A stretch of 64,000 nucleotides of DNA from positions 124,001-188,000 of the forward strand of contig JAIPJB010000002.1 of assembly GCA_021734395.1 (NCBI GenBank), given 5' to 3'. Below, piece by piece: positions 52,919 to 61,570 of this stretch. Position 1 is the first letter of the stretch; every line of letters begins with the position of its first letter. This DNA is from Candidatus Altimarinota bacterium (lineage in GTDB: Bacteria; Patescibacteriota; Gracilibacteria; UBA4473). Made by a program: the position numbers and the translations under genes. Under the pieces are notes generated by a model. That model searched no databases, was not told the origin of the DNA, and was given only the letters and a program-made list of their open reading frames with translations.

Positions 52919-52949
52919 ATCACAAATGTGATCTTTTTGTGCACAAAAA
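52919..52949. promoter_or_regulatory. Two adjacent palindromes upstream of the coiled-coil gene
   Basis: ATCACAAATGTGAT (6-bp arms, 2-base spacer, 52919-52932), then, after one base, the perfect 16-bp palindrome TTTTTGTGCACAAAAA (52934-52949). They lie 70-100 bases before the ATG at 53020, as operators would. No repressor is nearby. Confidence 0.5.
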
Positions 52950-53019
52950 AGCTATTTCTTGGGAAAAAATTTTACGAACAAATCTATTTAAAATCATAAT
53001 AACTAATCAAGGAGGTAGT

Positions 53020-53568
53020 ATGTCAAACCTACTCGGAGCAAAAATAAAAGGTGATTTTTCTTGGCTCACAAATCTTTTACTAGAGCAAGCAACCATATTG
53101 ATAGAAAATATTCCTGCAAGTAGTGATATTGAGTTCTTGCCTGATTTTGATGAGACTATAGAAAGGTTAACAAAAATGTCTCTTTCCCCTTTAGAAATTA
53201 TAAAGGGAGCAAGTGAAACTTTGGAAAAAATGAAAGATACTATTAAAGAAGCATTTGAAAGTGCTTCTAAAATAGAAAATTCAAAAAACCGAGAAAAACT
53301 CGCAAAAGAAAAAGAATTACTGGAAAGTTCTTTCGATATACTCATTGAGAAATTTGAATCTATGGAGAAATCTATAGAAAAAGAAATCAAACGGGCAATA
53401 GAAAGAATGGATGAAATAAGAGAGTCCGCCGAAGAAGCAATCAAGGAAAAATTGGATGATATGGATGAAGAATTAGATGATCAAATGAAGAGTTTAATAA
53501 AAATGACAGACTTCGATCCAGAAAAAGAAGAAGAAATTGTTAATAACAATGATTCTCCCAAGGAATAA
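53020..53568 (+). CDS. Coiled-coil protein of unknown function
   Basis: 182 residues from ATG 53020, chosen for its AAGGAGGT Shine-Dalgarno 7 bases upstream. N-terminal third (MSNLLGAKIKGDFSWLTNLLLEQATILIENIP) is amphipathic; residues about 65-165 form one long charged coiled coil (KESxxI-type heptads rich in E, K, I, L). Acidic end. Lysine codons almost all AAA. The base composition is more AT-rich than the neighbours, a possible sign of transfer. Terminator follows directly. Family not recognised. Confidence 0.65.
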   Translation: MSNLLGAKIKGDFSWLTNLLLEQATILIENIPASSDIEFLPDFDETIERLTKMSLSPLEIIKGASETLEKMKDTIKEAFESASKIENSKNREKLAKEKELLESSFDILIEKFESMEKSIEKEIKRAIERMDEIRESAEEAIKEKLDDMDEELDDQMKSLIKMTDFDPEKEEEIVNNNDSPKE

Positions 53569-53580
53569 TCTCTCTTTCAG

Positions 53581-53614
53581 AAAGGCTCATTTTAAAAATG
53601 AGCCTTTTTTTCTT
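53581..53614 (+). terminator. Intrinsic terminator
   Basis: AAAGGCTCATT pairs with AATGAGCCTTT, followed by seven T. It ends the coiled-coil gene just before the infA promoter. Confidence 0.9.
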
Positions 53615-53632
53615 ATTTCTTCAAAAAATTTC

Positions 53633-53660
53633 TTGACAGAACGGCTTTGGAGGTTACAAT
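53633..53660 (+). promoter_or_regulatory. Promoter of the infA/ribosomal/rpoA operon
   Basis: TTGACA (53633-53638), a 16-base spacer and TACAAT (53655-53660). Transcription should start near 53667, so the infA start must be at 53686 and not at the upstream in-frame codon at 53647. Confidence 0.88.
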
Positions 53661-53685
53661 CCGCCAGCTTTTTGACTTGGTCCCC

Positions 53686-53916
53686 ATGAGCAACAGCGAT
53701 CTCATAGAGGTTGAAGGTGTCATCAAAGTAGCCCATCCGGGCTCGGAATTTCAGGTCGAATTAACGACCGAGGGATTCGAAGGCCACTCAGTGAGAGCGC
53801 GACTGTCGGGAAAAATGAGAATGCACTACATCCGAATTGTTCCAGGAGACAAGGTAAAACTTGAACTCTCTCCTTACAATCTCGAAGAGGGCCGAATCAC
53901 CTTTCGTTACAAATAA
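53686..53916 (+). CDS. infA: Translation initiation factor IF-1
   Basis: 76 residues, one S1-like OB domain ([53 protein letters not shown]). Binds the 30S A site during initiation. A few residues longer than the 72 of Escherichia coli, due to an insertion (EGFEGHSV) in the second loop. First gene of the operon with rpmJ 5 bases after. Confidence 0.96.
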   Translation: MSNSDLIEVEGVIKVAHPGSEFQVELTTEGFEGHSVRARLSGKMRMHYIRIVPGDKVKLELSPYNLEEGRITFRYK

Positions 53917-53921
53917 CCACT

Positions 53922-54047
53922 ATGAAGGTTCGTTCATCTGTGAAGAAGATCTGTAAATTCTGTCGTACTATTCGACGGAAAGGAGTCGTTCGCGTGATCT
54001 GTTCGAATCCAGCAACGAGGGGAAAGCATAAACAACGACAAGGATAA
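53922..54047 (+). CDS. rpmJ: Ribosomal protein bL36 with an inserted loop
   Basis: 41 residues. Zinc-type: C11, C14, C27 and H36. The usual protein is 37 residues with CxNPKHKQRQG; here [15 protein letters not shown] carries four extra residues (ATRG), so the last zinc ligand spacing is C-x8-H instead of C-x4-H. The stop TAA shares its last base with the rpsM ATG. Confidence 0.93.
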   Translation: MKVRSSVKKICKFCRTIRRKGVVRVICSNPATRGKHKQRQG

Positions 54048-54424
54048 TGCGTATTGCAAATGTAACGATTCCGAGCGAAAAAAGACTGGTCATTTCCTTG
54101 ACCTACATTCATGGAATCGGAAAAACACGAGCAGAACTGATCTGCAAAAAAGCAAAAATCAGCGAAGACAAACGCGTCAAGGATCTCAGCAGTGAAGAAG
54201 AACAAAAAATCCGAGACACGCTTACTAGTTTAAATCTCACACTCGAAGCGGATCTGCGACGAGGGACTTCACAAAATATTAAACGTCTTCAGGATATTGG
54301 TTCTTACCGTGGATATCGTCATCGTCGACGTCTCCCTGTACGAGGACAGCGCACCAAAACCAATTCTAAAACCAGAAAGGGACGAGGTCGTGCCATCGCC
54401 AATAAAAAAATAGCTACTAAATAA
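54047..54424 (+). CDS. rpsM: Ribosomal protein uS13
   Basis: 125 residues. Head protein of the 30S subunit contacting the P-site tRNA and 50S bridge. N-terminal [14 protein letters not shown]-like helix-two-turn-helix (seen as [19 protein letters not shown]), [37 protein letters not shown] and basic C-terminal tail. Overlaps rpmJ by one base; rpsK starts one base after. Confidence 0.98.
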   Translation: MRIANVTIPSEKRLVISLTYIHGIGKTRAELICKKAKISEDKRVKDLSSEEEQKIRDTLTSLNLTLEADLRRGTSQNIKRLQDIGSYRGYRHRRRLPVRGQRTKTNSKTRKGRGRAIANKKIATK

Positions 54425-54425
54425 T

Positions 54426-54836
54426 ATGGTAAAAGAAAAAGGGAAACCGAAAACGACAAAAGGAAAAGCAAAAAAGAAAGTGCGAAAGAGTTTTGAGCAC
54501 GGACATGTCTATATTCGTGCAAATTATAACAATACTCTCGTAACACTCGCTGATCCTGATGGAAATGTCCTCGGTTGGAGCAGCCCAGGAGCAAATGGCT
54601 ACAAAGGAGCTCGTCAATCCACTCCGTATGCCGGACAAGTATCAGCGGAAGTCATTGCCGAAAAAGCAGCTTCTTTCGGTATGAAAACGGTAGACGTGTA
54701 TGTCAAAGGAATGGGGCCAGGTCGTGATCAAACAATTCGCGGACTGATGAACGGAGGATTGGAAATAATTTCTATTGCCGACAGGACTCGCCTCCCTCAT
54801 GGCGGATGTCGTCCCGCAAGAACGCGAAAAGTCTAA
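54426..54836 (+). CDS. rpsK: Ribosomal protein uS11
   Basis: 136 residues. 30S platform protein near the Shine-Dalgarno helix. Basic N-terminal extension (about 1-22), then HVYIRANYNNTLVTLADPDG, SSPGANGYKGARQSTPYA, VYVKGMGPGRDQTIRGL and DRTRLPHGGCRPARTRKV. All are diagnostic. rpsD follows 10 bases later. Confidence 0.98.
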   Translation: MVKEKGKPKTTKGKAKKKVRKSFEHGHVYIRANYNNTLVTLADPDGNVLGWSSPGANGYKGARQSTPYAGQVSAEVIAEKAASFGMKTVDVYVKGMGPGRDQTIRGLMNGGLEIISIADRTRLPHGGCRPARTRKV

Positions 54837-54846
54837 ATTTTTATTC

Positions 54847-55461
54847 ATGAGATATACTGGACCAAAAGCCCGATTATGCCGACGAGAAGGAGTAAATCTC
54901 TTCGGGTCACCCAAGTACCAAAAAATTCTCCAGAGAAATCCGAATATTCCTGGTATGCACGGTTCCAAACGAGCCGGAAAGCTGACCGAATACGGGAAAC
55001 AATTGCGTGAAAAGCAAAAAGCGAAACGCATGTTTGGTCTATCAGAAAGACAGTTCCATAATTATTACGTTCGTGCCGACAAATCGAATGAAGTGACCGG
55101 TGATAAATTGTTCGAACTCCTAGAACGACGACTGGATAACGTTTTATACCGAGCAGGATTTGCGCTGACACGAATGCAAGGACGACAATTTGCTTCTCAT
55201 GGTCTGTTTCTGGTCAATGGGCGAAAAATCGATATTCCTTCATATGAAGTTCGCATCGGAGACAAAATTGAAATAAAAGATTCCAAAAAAAATTCTCCTG
55301 TTTTTGTTAAAAACAAGGAAGAAACCGGAGACTATAATGCTCCTTCGTGGGTTAAAGTTGACCCCAAAAAACAAACGATTGAAATCGTAGAGCTTCCTTC
55401 GACACAACACTTTGAATCACTGGTAGAGCCACAGCTTATTGTGGAATTCTACTCTCGATAA
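54847..55461 (+). CDS. rpsD: Ribosomal protein uS4
   Basis: 204 residues from ATG 54847 (MRYTGPKARLCRREG). Nucleates 30S body assembly. The LLERRLDNVLYRAGFALTRMQGRQFASHGLFLVNG stretch is the S4 RNA-binding domain. Only one cysteine near the N-terminus, so the zinc-free form. The frame opens upstream at 54775 within rpsK, but homology and spacing fix 54847. Confidence 0.98.
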   Translation: MRYTGPKARLCRREGVNLFGSPKYQKILQRNPNIPGMHGSKRAGKLTEYGKQLREKQKAKRMFGLSERQFHNYYVRADKSNEVTGDKLFELLERRLDNVLYRAGFALTRMQGRQFASHGLFLVNGRKIDIPSYEVRIGDKIEIKDSKKNSPVFVKNKEETGDYNAPSWVKVDPKKQTIEIVELPSTQHFESLVEPQLIVEFYSR

Positions 55462-55480
55462 ACTTTTTAATTTCCCTTTC

Positions 55481-56494
55481 ATGCACATTCTTCACGAACA
55501 GATCGGCGCTCCCCAGTTCAAGATCAAAGCAGAATCTAAAAATTCTGCCAGTCTTGTGGTCGCTCCTCTGCCAGCCGGATACGGACTCACCCTCGGAAAT
55601 GCCCTCCGAAGAGTACTTTTGTCGAGTCTTCCGGGCACAGCTGTCACAGCTCTCAAAATAGACGGGGTATCTCATGAATATGATACTATCCCCGGCGTGA
55701 AAGATTCCGTGTTCGATATCATTCTGAATATTCGACAACTCAAACTCAAAAAACATTCCAAAGGCATCGAAGAAGTAGAAATTCCTTTGGTGAAATCTGG
55801 AAAAATTACTGCAAAAAATCTGAAGGTTTCCAGCGATATCGAAATTCTTGATCCTTCTCAGGTTATCACAACGTGTGATAAAGCTGATAGCAAAAAGAAA
55901 ATGGTACTGCGTGTAGAAAAAGGAGTCGGGTATCGACTCGTCAGCAATGAAGACAATGCGAAAGAAGAAAATCCTGAATATATGTTGGTAGACGCAAATT
56001 TTTCTCCTGTGGCTCGCGTTCATTATGAAGTCAATCCGGCTCGTGTGGGAGAATTAACAAATCTGGATCAACTGAAAGTTGAAGTCGAAACCGATGGATC
56101 ACTCGAAGCGGAAAACGCACTCAAGCTTTCCGCTAGTATTTTGGAAAGCTATTTCCAGCTCTTCAATAAAGAAGAAGCCTATACCGATGAAGAATTCACA
56201 ACGAGTTTTGAAGCGATTAAAAAGAAAAAAGAATCTGAACAGATTGCTGCCGCTGCCGCAGCAGAAGCGGCATTTACACCAATTGATATCCTGGGGCTTT
56301 CTCAGCGAACCCTGAACGCTCTCGTAAACGGAAATATCACTTCCGTAGAACAGCTTGTTTCAACACCAATGAGCCAGCTTTCTCAGCTTCGTGGATTTGG
56401 TCAAAAAGCAAAGAGTGAACTCGAGCAAGTTCTTTCTGAACGTGGTTATTCACTCCAGTCTAATAATAAAAATAACGACGAAGAAAAAGAATGA
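55481..56494 (+). CDS. rpoA: RNA polymerase alpha subunit
   Basis: 337 residues from ATG 55481. N-terminal dimerisation domain (GYGLTLGNALRRVLLSSLPGTAVTALKIDGV; YTVNYRVEATRVGE-equivalent HYEVNPARVGELTNLDQLKVEVETDGS), an alanine-rich linker (IAAAAAAEAAF) and a C-terminal domain with helix-hairpin-helix (LSQRTLNALVNGNITSVEQL, LSQLRGFGQKAKSEL). The complete C-terminal domain allows UP-element and regulator contacts. Overlaps rplQ by 4 bases. Confidence 0.98.
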   Translation: MHILHEQIGAPQFKIKAESKNSASLVVAPLPAGYGLTLGNALRRVLLSSLPGTAVTALKIDGVSHEYDTIPGVKDSVFDIILNIRQLKLKKHSKGIEEVEIPLVKSGKITAKNLKVSSDIEILDPSQVITTCDKADSKKKMVLRVEKGVGYRLVSNEDNAKEENPEYMLVDANFSPVARVHYEVNPARVGELTNLDQLKVEVETDGSLEAENALKLSASILESYFQLFNKEEAYTDEEFTTSFEAIKKKKESEQIAAAAAAEAAFTPIDILGLSQRTLNALVNGNITSVEQLVSTPMSQLSQLRGFGQKAKSELEQVLSERGYSLQSNNKNNDEEKE

Positions 56495-56853
56495 GACACC
56501 GAAATAAAAAGGCAATTCTCAATCGACCCGCTGATCAGCGTCACGCACTGATCAGGAATTTATTGACATCGCTTTTTGAATCCGGAGCAATACAAACTAC
56601 GGATAGAAAAGCAAAAGCATTGGTCAATGAAGCCGGAAATCTGATTGGTCTTATCAAGCGTCAAAAAGAAAATTTTAATAAAATCCGAGAACTAAAGAAA
56701 ATTCTCTATACGGAATCTGCTTGCAAAAAAGCCTTGGAATATATTGAAAAGACTCCTCATACTTCTGGAGCCGTCCGAGCCGTAAAAATACGAATGCGTC
56801 CTGGTGATGGCGCCGTTATCACTCAAGTAGAACTTATCGAAGGTAAAAAATGA
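56491..56853 (+). CDS. rplQ: Ribosomal protein bL17
   Basis: 120 residues, MRHRNKKAILNRPADQRHALIRNLLTSLFESGAIQTT is the bL17 signature at the tunnel exit region. Both ends overlap neighbours by 4 bases (rpoA before, rplM after), so the block is translated as one. Confidence 0.97.
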   Translation: MRHRNKKAILNRPADQRHALIRNLLTSLFESGAIQTTDRKAKALVNEAGNLIGLIKRQKENFNKIRELKKILYTESACKKALEYIEKTPHTSGAVRAVKIRMRPGDGAVITQVELIEGKK

Positions 56854-57290
56854 AAAAAACAACGATCCGACAGAACGTACAGAAAAGTGATCGAACTTGG
56901 TTCGTCGCTGATGCCAAAGACAAGCGACTTGGGAAAGTGGCAGCGAAGATCGCCACAATACTAAACGGGAAATATCGTCCTGATTATACACCACACGTAG
57001 ACGGTGGTGATTATGTCGTAGTTCTCAATGCAGATAAAATCCAGCTCTCGGGAAACAAAGAAGAACAAAAAGAATATTTCTCTCATTCTCGATATTTGGG
57101 ACATCTCAAAGTAAAAACTGCCAGTGAAATGCGCAAAAAATCACCGCTAAAAATATTAGAAGCCGCTGTATACGGCATGCTTCCCAAAACAAAACATCGC
57201 AAAGCACAAATGCAGCGCTTGTTTCTTGTGATTGGAGAAGAGAATCCTCATGAAGCGCAAAAACCAAAATCTTTATCCCTTGAATCATAA
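56850..57290 (+). CDS. rplM: Ribosomal protein uL13
   Basis: 146 residues. Early-assembling 50S protein: WFVADAKDKRLGKVAAKIATIL, DGGDYVVVLNADKIQLSGNKEEQK, SHSRYLGHLK and AVYGMLPKTKHRKAQMQRLFLV. The TAATG overlap with rpsI is one base, the usual rplM-rpsI pairing. Confidence 0.98.
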   Translation: MKKTTIRQNVQKSDRTWFVADAKDKRLGKVAAKIATILNGKYRPDYTPHVDGGDYVVVLNADKIQLSGNKEEQKEYFSHSRYLGHLKVKTASEMRKKSPLKILEAAVYGMLPKTKHRKAQMQRLFLVIGEENPHEAQKPKSLSLES

Positions 57291-57688
57291 TGGCTACTCG
57301 TGCTTATTTTTACGCTGTCGGACGAAGAAAGAGCTCACGCGCAACCGTGAAATTATTCCCTAGTGGAAAAGGAGAAATGATGATAAACGGGAAAAAATTG
57401 AGCGATTGGGCTGATACACTAGAAATCAAATATATCATTCTGGAACCCCTGGATCTTTTGGGAATGAAAAAAGATTTCGATTGCGAAATCCGTACTTCTG
57501 GTGGAGGCAAAAAAGCACAATCTGAATCTGTTCGCTTGGGAATATCTCGAGCACTGGTAAAAAAAGATCCCGAGCTTCGACAGCAACTCAAAGAAGCTGG
57601 TTATCTCACTCGTGATCCACGCGTAAAAGAACGAAAAAAACCAGGTCTCAAGCGTGCTCGCCGAGCTCCACAGTTCTCCAAACGATAG
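57290..57688 (+). CDS. rpsI: Ribosomal protein uS9
   Basis: 132 residues: YAVGRRKSSRATVKLFPSGKGEMMINGK at the N-terminus, SGGGKKAQSESVRLGISRAL, and the C-terminal GYLTRDPRVKERKKPGLKRARRAPQFSKR whose final arginine reaches the P-site tRNA. Last gene of the operon; no clear hairpin terminator follows, only a TTGTCATTGCGAG fragment similar to the inverted-repeat arms and an AT array. Confidence 0.98.
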   Translation: MATRAYFYAVGRRKSSRATVKLFPSGKGEMMINGKKLSDWADTLEIKYIILEPLDLLGMKKDFDCEIRTSGGGKKAQSESVRLGISRALVKKDPELRQQLKEAGYLTRDPRVKERKKPGLKRARRAPQFSKR

Positions 57689-57759
57689 TATTTGTCATTG
57701 CGAGAAACTCTCTCTTCTCTCTTCGTGTTCTTAACACGTTCATTTTTTAAAGTGAATAT

Positions 57760-57811
57760 TACAGATTGAGGATTAATAATTAATAATTGAAGATTAAAAA
57801 TTGATTATTGG
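57760..57811. repeat. AT-rich tandem array after the ftsB-like stop
   Basis: Units GGATTAATAATTAATAATTGAAGATTAAA recur in degenerate form up to the stop of the minus-strand gene at 57812. Confidence 0.55.
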
Positions 57812-58210
57812 TTATTTCTGTCCAAAAAACACCCATTTCCATTTGTCGATGATCGGCACATCCTCTCTGACAATCTGTTCTTTTTGGCGTTGCTCTGTTT
57901 TTGTGGGCAAAATGTCTAGTTTTTCTTCGATAAAAATAAGAACATTTTCGTTGGGCTGTTTTTTTCCCATCTGCATTTTTGCTTCTTTGTCTATACGCTG
58001 CGGAGTTTGAAGATACTGAAGACGACGTTTTTTGAGTTCTATTTCCTGAAGGGCTTTTTCGTTTTGCGCGCGAATCGCATCGATCTCCTGCTCAATCTTG
58101 CGGCTTTCATGTAAAAACGATGCCAAGCTATATAACAACCAAAAAATAATCACAAAAACCCCCACCAATGAAAGAATGTTTTTGGATGTATAGACGTTTT
58201 CTTTTTTCAT
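57812..58210 (-). CDS. Septum formation initiator family protein (FtsB/DivIC-like)
   Basis: 132 residues. Short cytoplasmic N-terminus, one membrane helix (about 13-32, SLVGVFVIIFWLLYSLASFL), then a leucine-type coiled coil (about 33-70) and a conserved-looking ERIAR-type end here as PQRIDKEAKMQMGKKQPNENVL. This is the FtsB/DivIC plan; these bitopic proteins sit in the division complex with FtsL and FtsQ. A TAAAAT box lies 9-14 bases upstream on the minus strand. Function by similarity. Confidence 0.82.
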   Translation of the reverse strand: MKKENVYTSKNILSLVGVFVIIFWLLYSLASFLHESRKIEQEIDAIRAQNEKALQEIELKKRRLQYLQTPQRIDKEAKMQMGKKQPNENVLIFIEEKLDILPTKTEQRQKEQIVREDVPIIDKWKWVFFGQK

Positions 58211-58357
58211 ATTTTATGTGTATGGTTCTGTTGAATTCGGTTCAGAATCTAACGAAAACCGATAAAAAATACTACTTCTTTTCGCAAATATCATTTGTCT
58301 TCATAGGGAACAGCTCTCTCTGTTTCCCGGAAAGAAAAATAACATTACAATACCAAC

Positions 58358-58906
58358 ATGAAACTTTTGGTCGGACTGGGAAATATCGGTGCGAAATACG
58401 AAAAAACCCGACATAATATCGGATTTGAAGTCATCGATGCTCTCGCCGAAAAATACGGATTAGATCCATGGAAATCTGAAAAAAAATTTTTTGGAAGTAT
58501 TCGCCGAGGACAGATCGGAAGAGAAAAAATCCTATTTCTAAAACCCGAAACCTATATGAATCTCAGCGGAAAAGCGGTCTCTGCCGTCACGTCTTTTTAT
58601 AAGTTGAGACCGTCGGATATGTGGGTTTTTTTTGATGACGTAGATTTGGAATTCGGAACCATTCGATTCCGAGAAAAGGGAAGTTCGGGAGGACATAACG
58701 GAATAAAATCACTCATTCAGGGAATAGGAAGTGACCAATTTCCGCGAATAAAAATAGGGATCGCAAATTCTGACCGAGAAAAAATACCGACAGATCGATT
58801 TGTTCTGCAAAAATTTTCTTCCGAAGAAAAAAAACAACTCCCCGTTATAATCGACGAGACCATTCAAAAATTTCTTATTCACTCCCATGTTGACGAGCTT
58901 TCTTGA
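58358..58906 (+). CDS. pth: Peptidyl-tRNA hydrolase
   Basis: 182 residues. Frees tRNA from stalled peptidyl-tRNA. N-terminal LLVGLGNIGAKYEKTRHNIGF with the catalytic histidine, KPETYMNLSGKAV, VFFDDVDLEFGTIRFREKGSSGGHNGIKS. A TACAAT box ends 6 bases before the ATG, predicting a leaderless transcript. The 3' end overlaps the PRC-barrel gene by 20 bases. Confidence 0.97.
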   Translation: MKLLVGLGNIGAKYEKTRHNIGFEVIDALAEKYGLDPWKSEKKFFGSIRRGQIGREKILFLKPETYMNLSGKAVSAVTSFYKLRPSDMWVFFDDVDLEFGTIRFREKGSSGGHNGIKSLIQGIGSDQFPRIKIGIANSDREKIPTDRFVLQKFSSEEKKQLPVIIDETIQKFLIHSHVDELS

Positions 58907-59423
58907 AAGTCAAAAAACATTCATTTTTGCCAAAAATTCCGACAGCTCTTTTCCGGTAGGAATCATTGTCGACTTTGTCATTAATCCTGACAGCGGAATT
59001 TTCGAGGCCGTTTGGGCAAAAACTCCCGATGGGCTCCGTCTCATTGCCCCCAAGGACGTTCTCCAGTGGGGGAAAAAAATGCTCATCAGCGATGAAAATG
59101 ATCTGTCCACCACTGAAAGTTTTCCCCGTATCCAAAAAGTTATTGAGCGAGAAGTCCCTATTTTAAAAAACAGGGTTTTTGTTCGAAACAAATACGTCGG
59201 AAAAGTGTACGACTTTTCATTCGATACGATTTCTCCCCGTATTATCACACTCATTGTCCGATCTGGTTTTTGGCTCTGGTCTCAGGAACGAATCATTCCC
59301 CGCCACAAAATCCGCCGCATCACAGAAAAAGGAATTTTTGTTTCAGAAAATATTATTCGTTCCAGCGAAAAAAATAATACCTCCAACTCCAAAGAAGAAG
59401 TTCCCGTTCCCGAATTTGAATGA
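58887..59423 (+). CDS. PRC-barrel domain protein
   Basis: 178 residues. Two PRC-barrel-like halves: about 8-75 (FPVGIIVDFVINPDSGIFEAVWAKTPDG) and about 90-155 (VFVRNKYVGKVYDFSFDTISPRIITLIV). Charged tail with EENNTSNSKEE-like composition. PRC barrels occur in RimM, photosynthetic H subunits and small regulators that bind RNA or proteins. The 20-base overlap with pth suggests coupled translation and perhaps a ribosome-linked job, which is inference. Confidence 0.8.
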   Translation: MLTSFLESQKTFIFAKNSDSSFPVGIIVDFVINPDSGIFEAVWAKTPDGLRLIAPKDVLQWGKKMLISDENDLSTTESFPRIQKVIEREVPILKNRVFVRNKYVGKVYDFSFDTISPRIITLIVRSGFWLWSQERIIPRHKIRRITEKGIFVSENIIRSSEKNNTSNSKEEVPVPEFE

Positions 59424-59610
59424 AAGAAAGAAAATAAGAATGGCGAATTTTGAATCAAACTCGAAATAAGAAACTTCAAATATTTTGAATTTTCATTTTG
59501 ATTCGATTTTTGGATTTCGACATTCGAATTTTTCAAAATCAGCAATCCAAAACTTTCTCATTTCTCGAAAAAATACTATATTGACATTGTGTAAACTCAT
59601 CTTTCCTCTC

Positions 59611-60528
59611 ATGCAATTTTTCAATCACTTTCTTCGGGAAAAAGGCGTCAAAAATGATCTTCGCTCGCTTTTGTATCACATTGCTCGCTCAATTAAATAT
59701 ATTAACTTTTCGCTTCGTGCTGGAAATACCGCCAAACTAGATTCCTCCAATGCTTCTGGAGAAGAACAAATGAAACTGGATGTCCTGTCGGATAAAATCA
59801 TCTCCAACGAATTAGAAAAATCAGAACTCGCAGCCGTCATTGCGAGCGAAGAACAAGAAACACCATTGAAATTTTCCGCCCCTCGTGGTCAATACGCAGT
59901 TACCTACGATCCGCTCGACGGAAGCTCTCTGGTAGATGCAAATTTGGCCATTGGTTCTATTTTTGGCATCTGGGATACAACGGACTTGATCGGTACAACG
60001 GGAAGAAAAAACCTTATTGCTGCCTGCTATGGAGTCTATGGACCACGAGTTATTTTTGTTATCGCGGTCAAAGGAAAAGGCGTACATGAGTTTGAACTCA
60101 ACGACGTGGGGGAGTTTTGTCTCACACATGAAAATCGAACCGTTGCTCTCGAATCAAAATATTTTGCTCCCGGCAATCTGCGTTGCACACGATCAGATGA
60201 TAAATACCTCGCACTTGTACAGGACTGGATTCGCCAGGGACGAACCCTGCGATATTCGGGAGGCATGGTGCCGGATCTTCACCACATTCTTTCCAAAGGG
60301 CAGGGAATTTTCAGTTATCCTCGGGATGAGAAATATCCCGACGGAAAACTCCGTCTTTTGTTTGAATGTGATCCTTTTTCACTCATTTTCGAAGAAGCCG
60401 GCGGTGCTTCACTCAATCAGGAAGGAACTCCTATTCTGGATATGAAAGTAGAAGAAATTCATCAACGCGTTCCGATTTTTGTGGGATCAAAAACAGAAGT
60501 AGAACGAGCGATAGAAAAAATAAAATGA
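59611..60528 (+). CDS. fbp: Fructose-1,6-bisphosphatase, class I
   Basis: 305 residues from ATG 59611. Removes the 1-phosphate of fructose 1,6-bisphosphate in gluconeogenesis. Metal-binding EEQETP and YDPLDGSSLVDANLAIGSIFGIW, then YSGGMVPDLHHILSKGQGIFSYP, and LLFECDPFSLIFEEAGGASL. Class I members are usually about 330 residues; the shorter N-terminus probably lacks the AMP site. The 187 bases upstream hold only AT-rich sequence with GAATTTT and TTCGA repeats. The open frame back to 59485 reads repeat sequence and is not used. Confidence 0.95.
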   Translation: MQFFNHFLREKGVKNDLRSLLYHIARSIKYINFSLRAGNTAKLDSSNASGEEQMKLDVLSDKIISNELEKSELAAVIASEEQETPLKFSAPRGQYAVTYDPLDGSSLVDANLAIGSIFGIWDTTDLIGTTGRKNLIAACYGVYGPRVIFVIAVKGKGVHEFELNDVGEFCLTHENRTVALESKYFAPGNLRCTRSDDKYLALVQDWIRQGRTLRYSGGMVPDLHHILSKGQGIFSYPRDEKYPDGKLRLLFECDPFSLIFEEAGGASLNQEGTPILDMKVEEIHQRVPIFVGSKTEVERAIEKIK

Positions 60529-60646
60529 TTGTGGCAGGAGGCAAAAGAGCTGAATCTTATTTTTGGTGCTATTATTCAGTCCACAAAAAAATAATTTCCT
60601 TCTTCGAATTTGATTCATCATTCGAATTTTGTCATTCTGATTTTCC

Positions 60647-61567
60647 ATGCTTCTTACCGATGCGATCGATCGCTACATACGGCATCTAAAAAACATAAAA
60701 AATGCCTCGCCTTATACTCTGCGCAATTACAGTAGAAGTCTGGACCTACTGGTAGAAACTTTAGGCGAAAATGCTAATCTGAGCGATATTTCCATGGAAC
60801 GCATTGATGCGTTTCGAGATCATATTTTCGAACTCCGCAACCAAAAAGGCGAAACCCTTTCTCGTTCCACGCAAAATATTTATCTCACCCCCGTGCGATC
60901 ATTTTTAAAGTTTTGTGTCGTGCGAGAACTCGAACCGAATATTCTCTCTCCAGAAAAAATAGAACTGCTCAAACTTGAGCAAAGAGATGTTTCTGGACTC
61001 AGTGCCGAGGAATTGGATCGATTGCGAGAAGTGAATGATCATAAAAATCCACTCATCAATGCTCGTGATCGAGCAATCGTGGAAATCCTTTTCTCGACTG
61101 GACTTCGAGTCTCTGAACTTTGCGGATTAAATAGAGAGAACGTGAATCTGAAAACCCGAGATTTTACCGTGCGGGGAAAAGGACGAAAACTGCGAACCGT
61201 TTTTTTGACGCCCCGCTCTGTGGAACTGCTGGGATTGTATCTTCAGGAACGGACCGATAACTTTGCTCCACTTTTTATTAATGCCCGAGAGCGAGCTGAT
61301 GAAATGGAGACCAATGGTGAATCCCGAAGGCTCAGTCGAACAAGCGTCGAAATTCTGATTCGTGACCGAGGAAGAAAGGCTGGTATTACCAAACCCGTCA
61401 CTCCACACATGCTGCGACACACTTTTGCGACCCACCTTCTGCGCCGAGGGGCGGATCTGCGATCGGTTCAGGAAATGTTGGGACACGCAAATATCTCAAC
61501 GACCCAAATCTATACACATGTCGCCAAAAGTGATCTCAAAAAAATCCATGAGAAATTCTTAGAATGA
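60647..61567 (+). CDS. Tyrosine recombinase of the XerC/XerD family
   Basis: 306 residues. N-terminal SAM-like core-binding domain (1 to about 105) and a catalytic domain with the full RKHRH-Y set: arginine in [10 protein letters not shown], lysine in [35 protein letters not shown] with the nucleophilic tyrosine. Resolves chromosome dimers with FtsK at dif. Length and spacing fit Xer rather than a phage integrase. No second Xer in the window. Confidence 0.95.
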   Translation: MLLTDAIDRYIRHLKNIKNASPYTLRNYSRSLDLLVETLGENANLSDISMERIDAFRDHIFELRNQKGETLSRSTQNIYLTPVRSFLKFCVVRELEPNILSPEKIELLKLEQRDVSGLSAEELDRLREVNDHKNPLINARDRAIVEILFSTGLRVSELCGLNRENVNLKTRDFTVRGKGRKLRTVFLTPRSVELLGLYLQERTDNFAPLFINARERADEMETNGESRRLSRTSVEILIRDRGRKAGITKPVTPHMLRHTFATHLLRRGADLRSVQEMLGHANISTTQIYTHVAKSDLKKIHEKFLE

Positions 61568-61570
61568 TGT

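Noticed and set aside
52919-52932. CRP-like binding site
   Set aside because: The half-sites are in the wrong order (TCACA then TGTGA), so it does not fit the CRP consensus; kept only as a possible operator.
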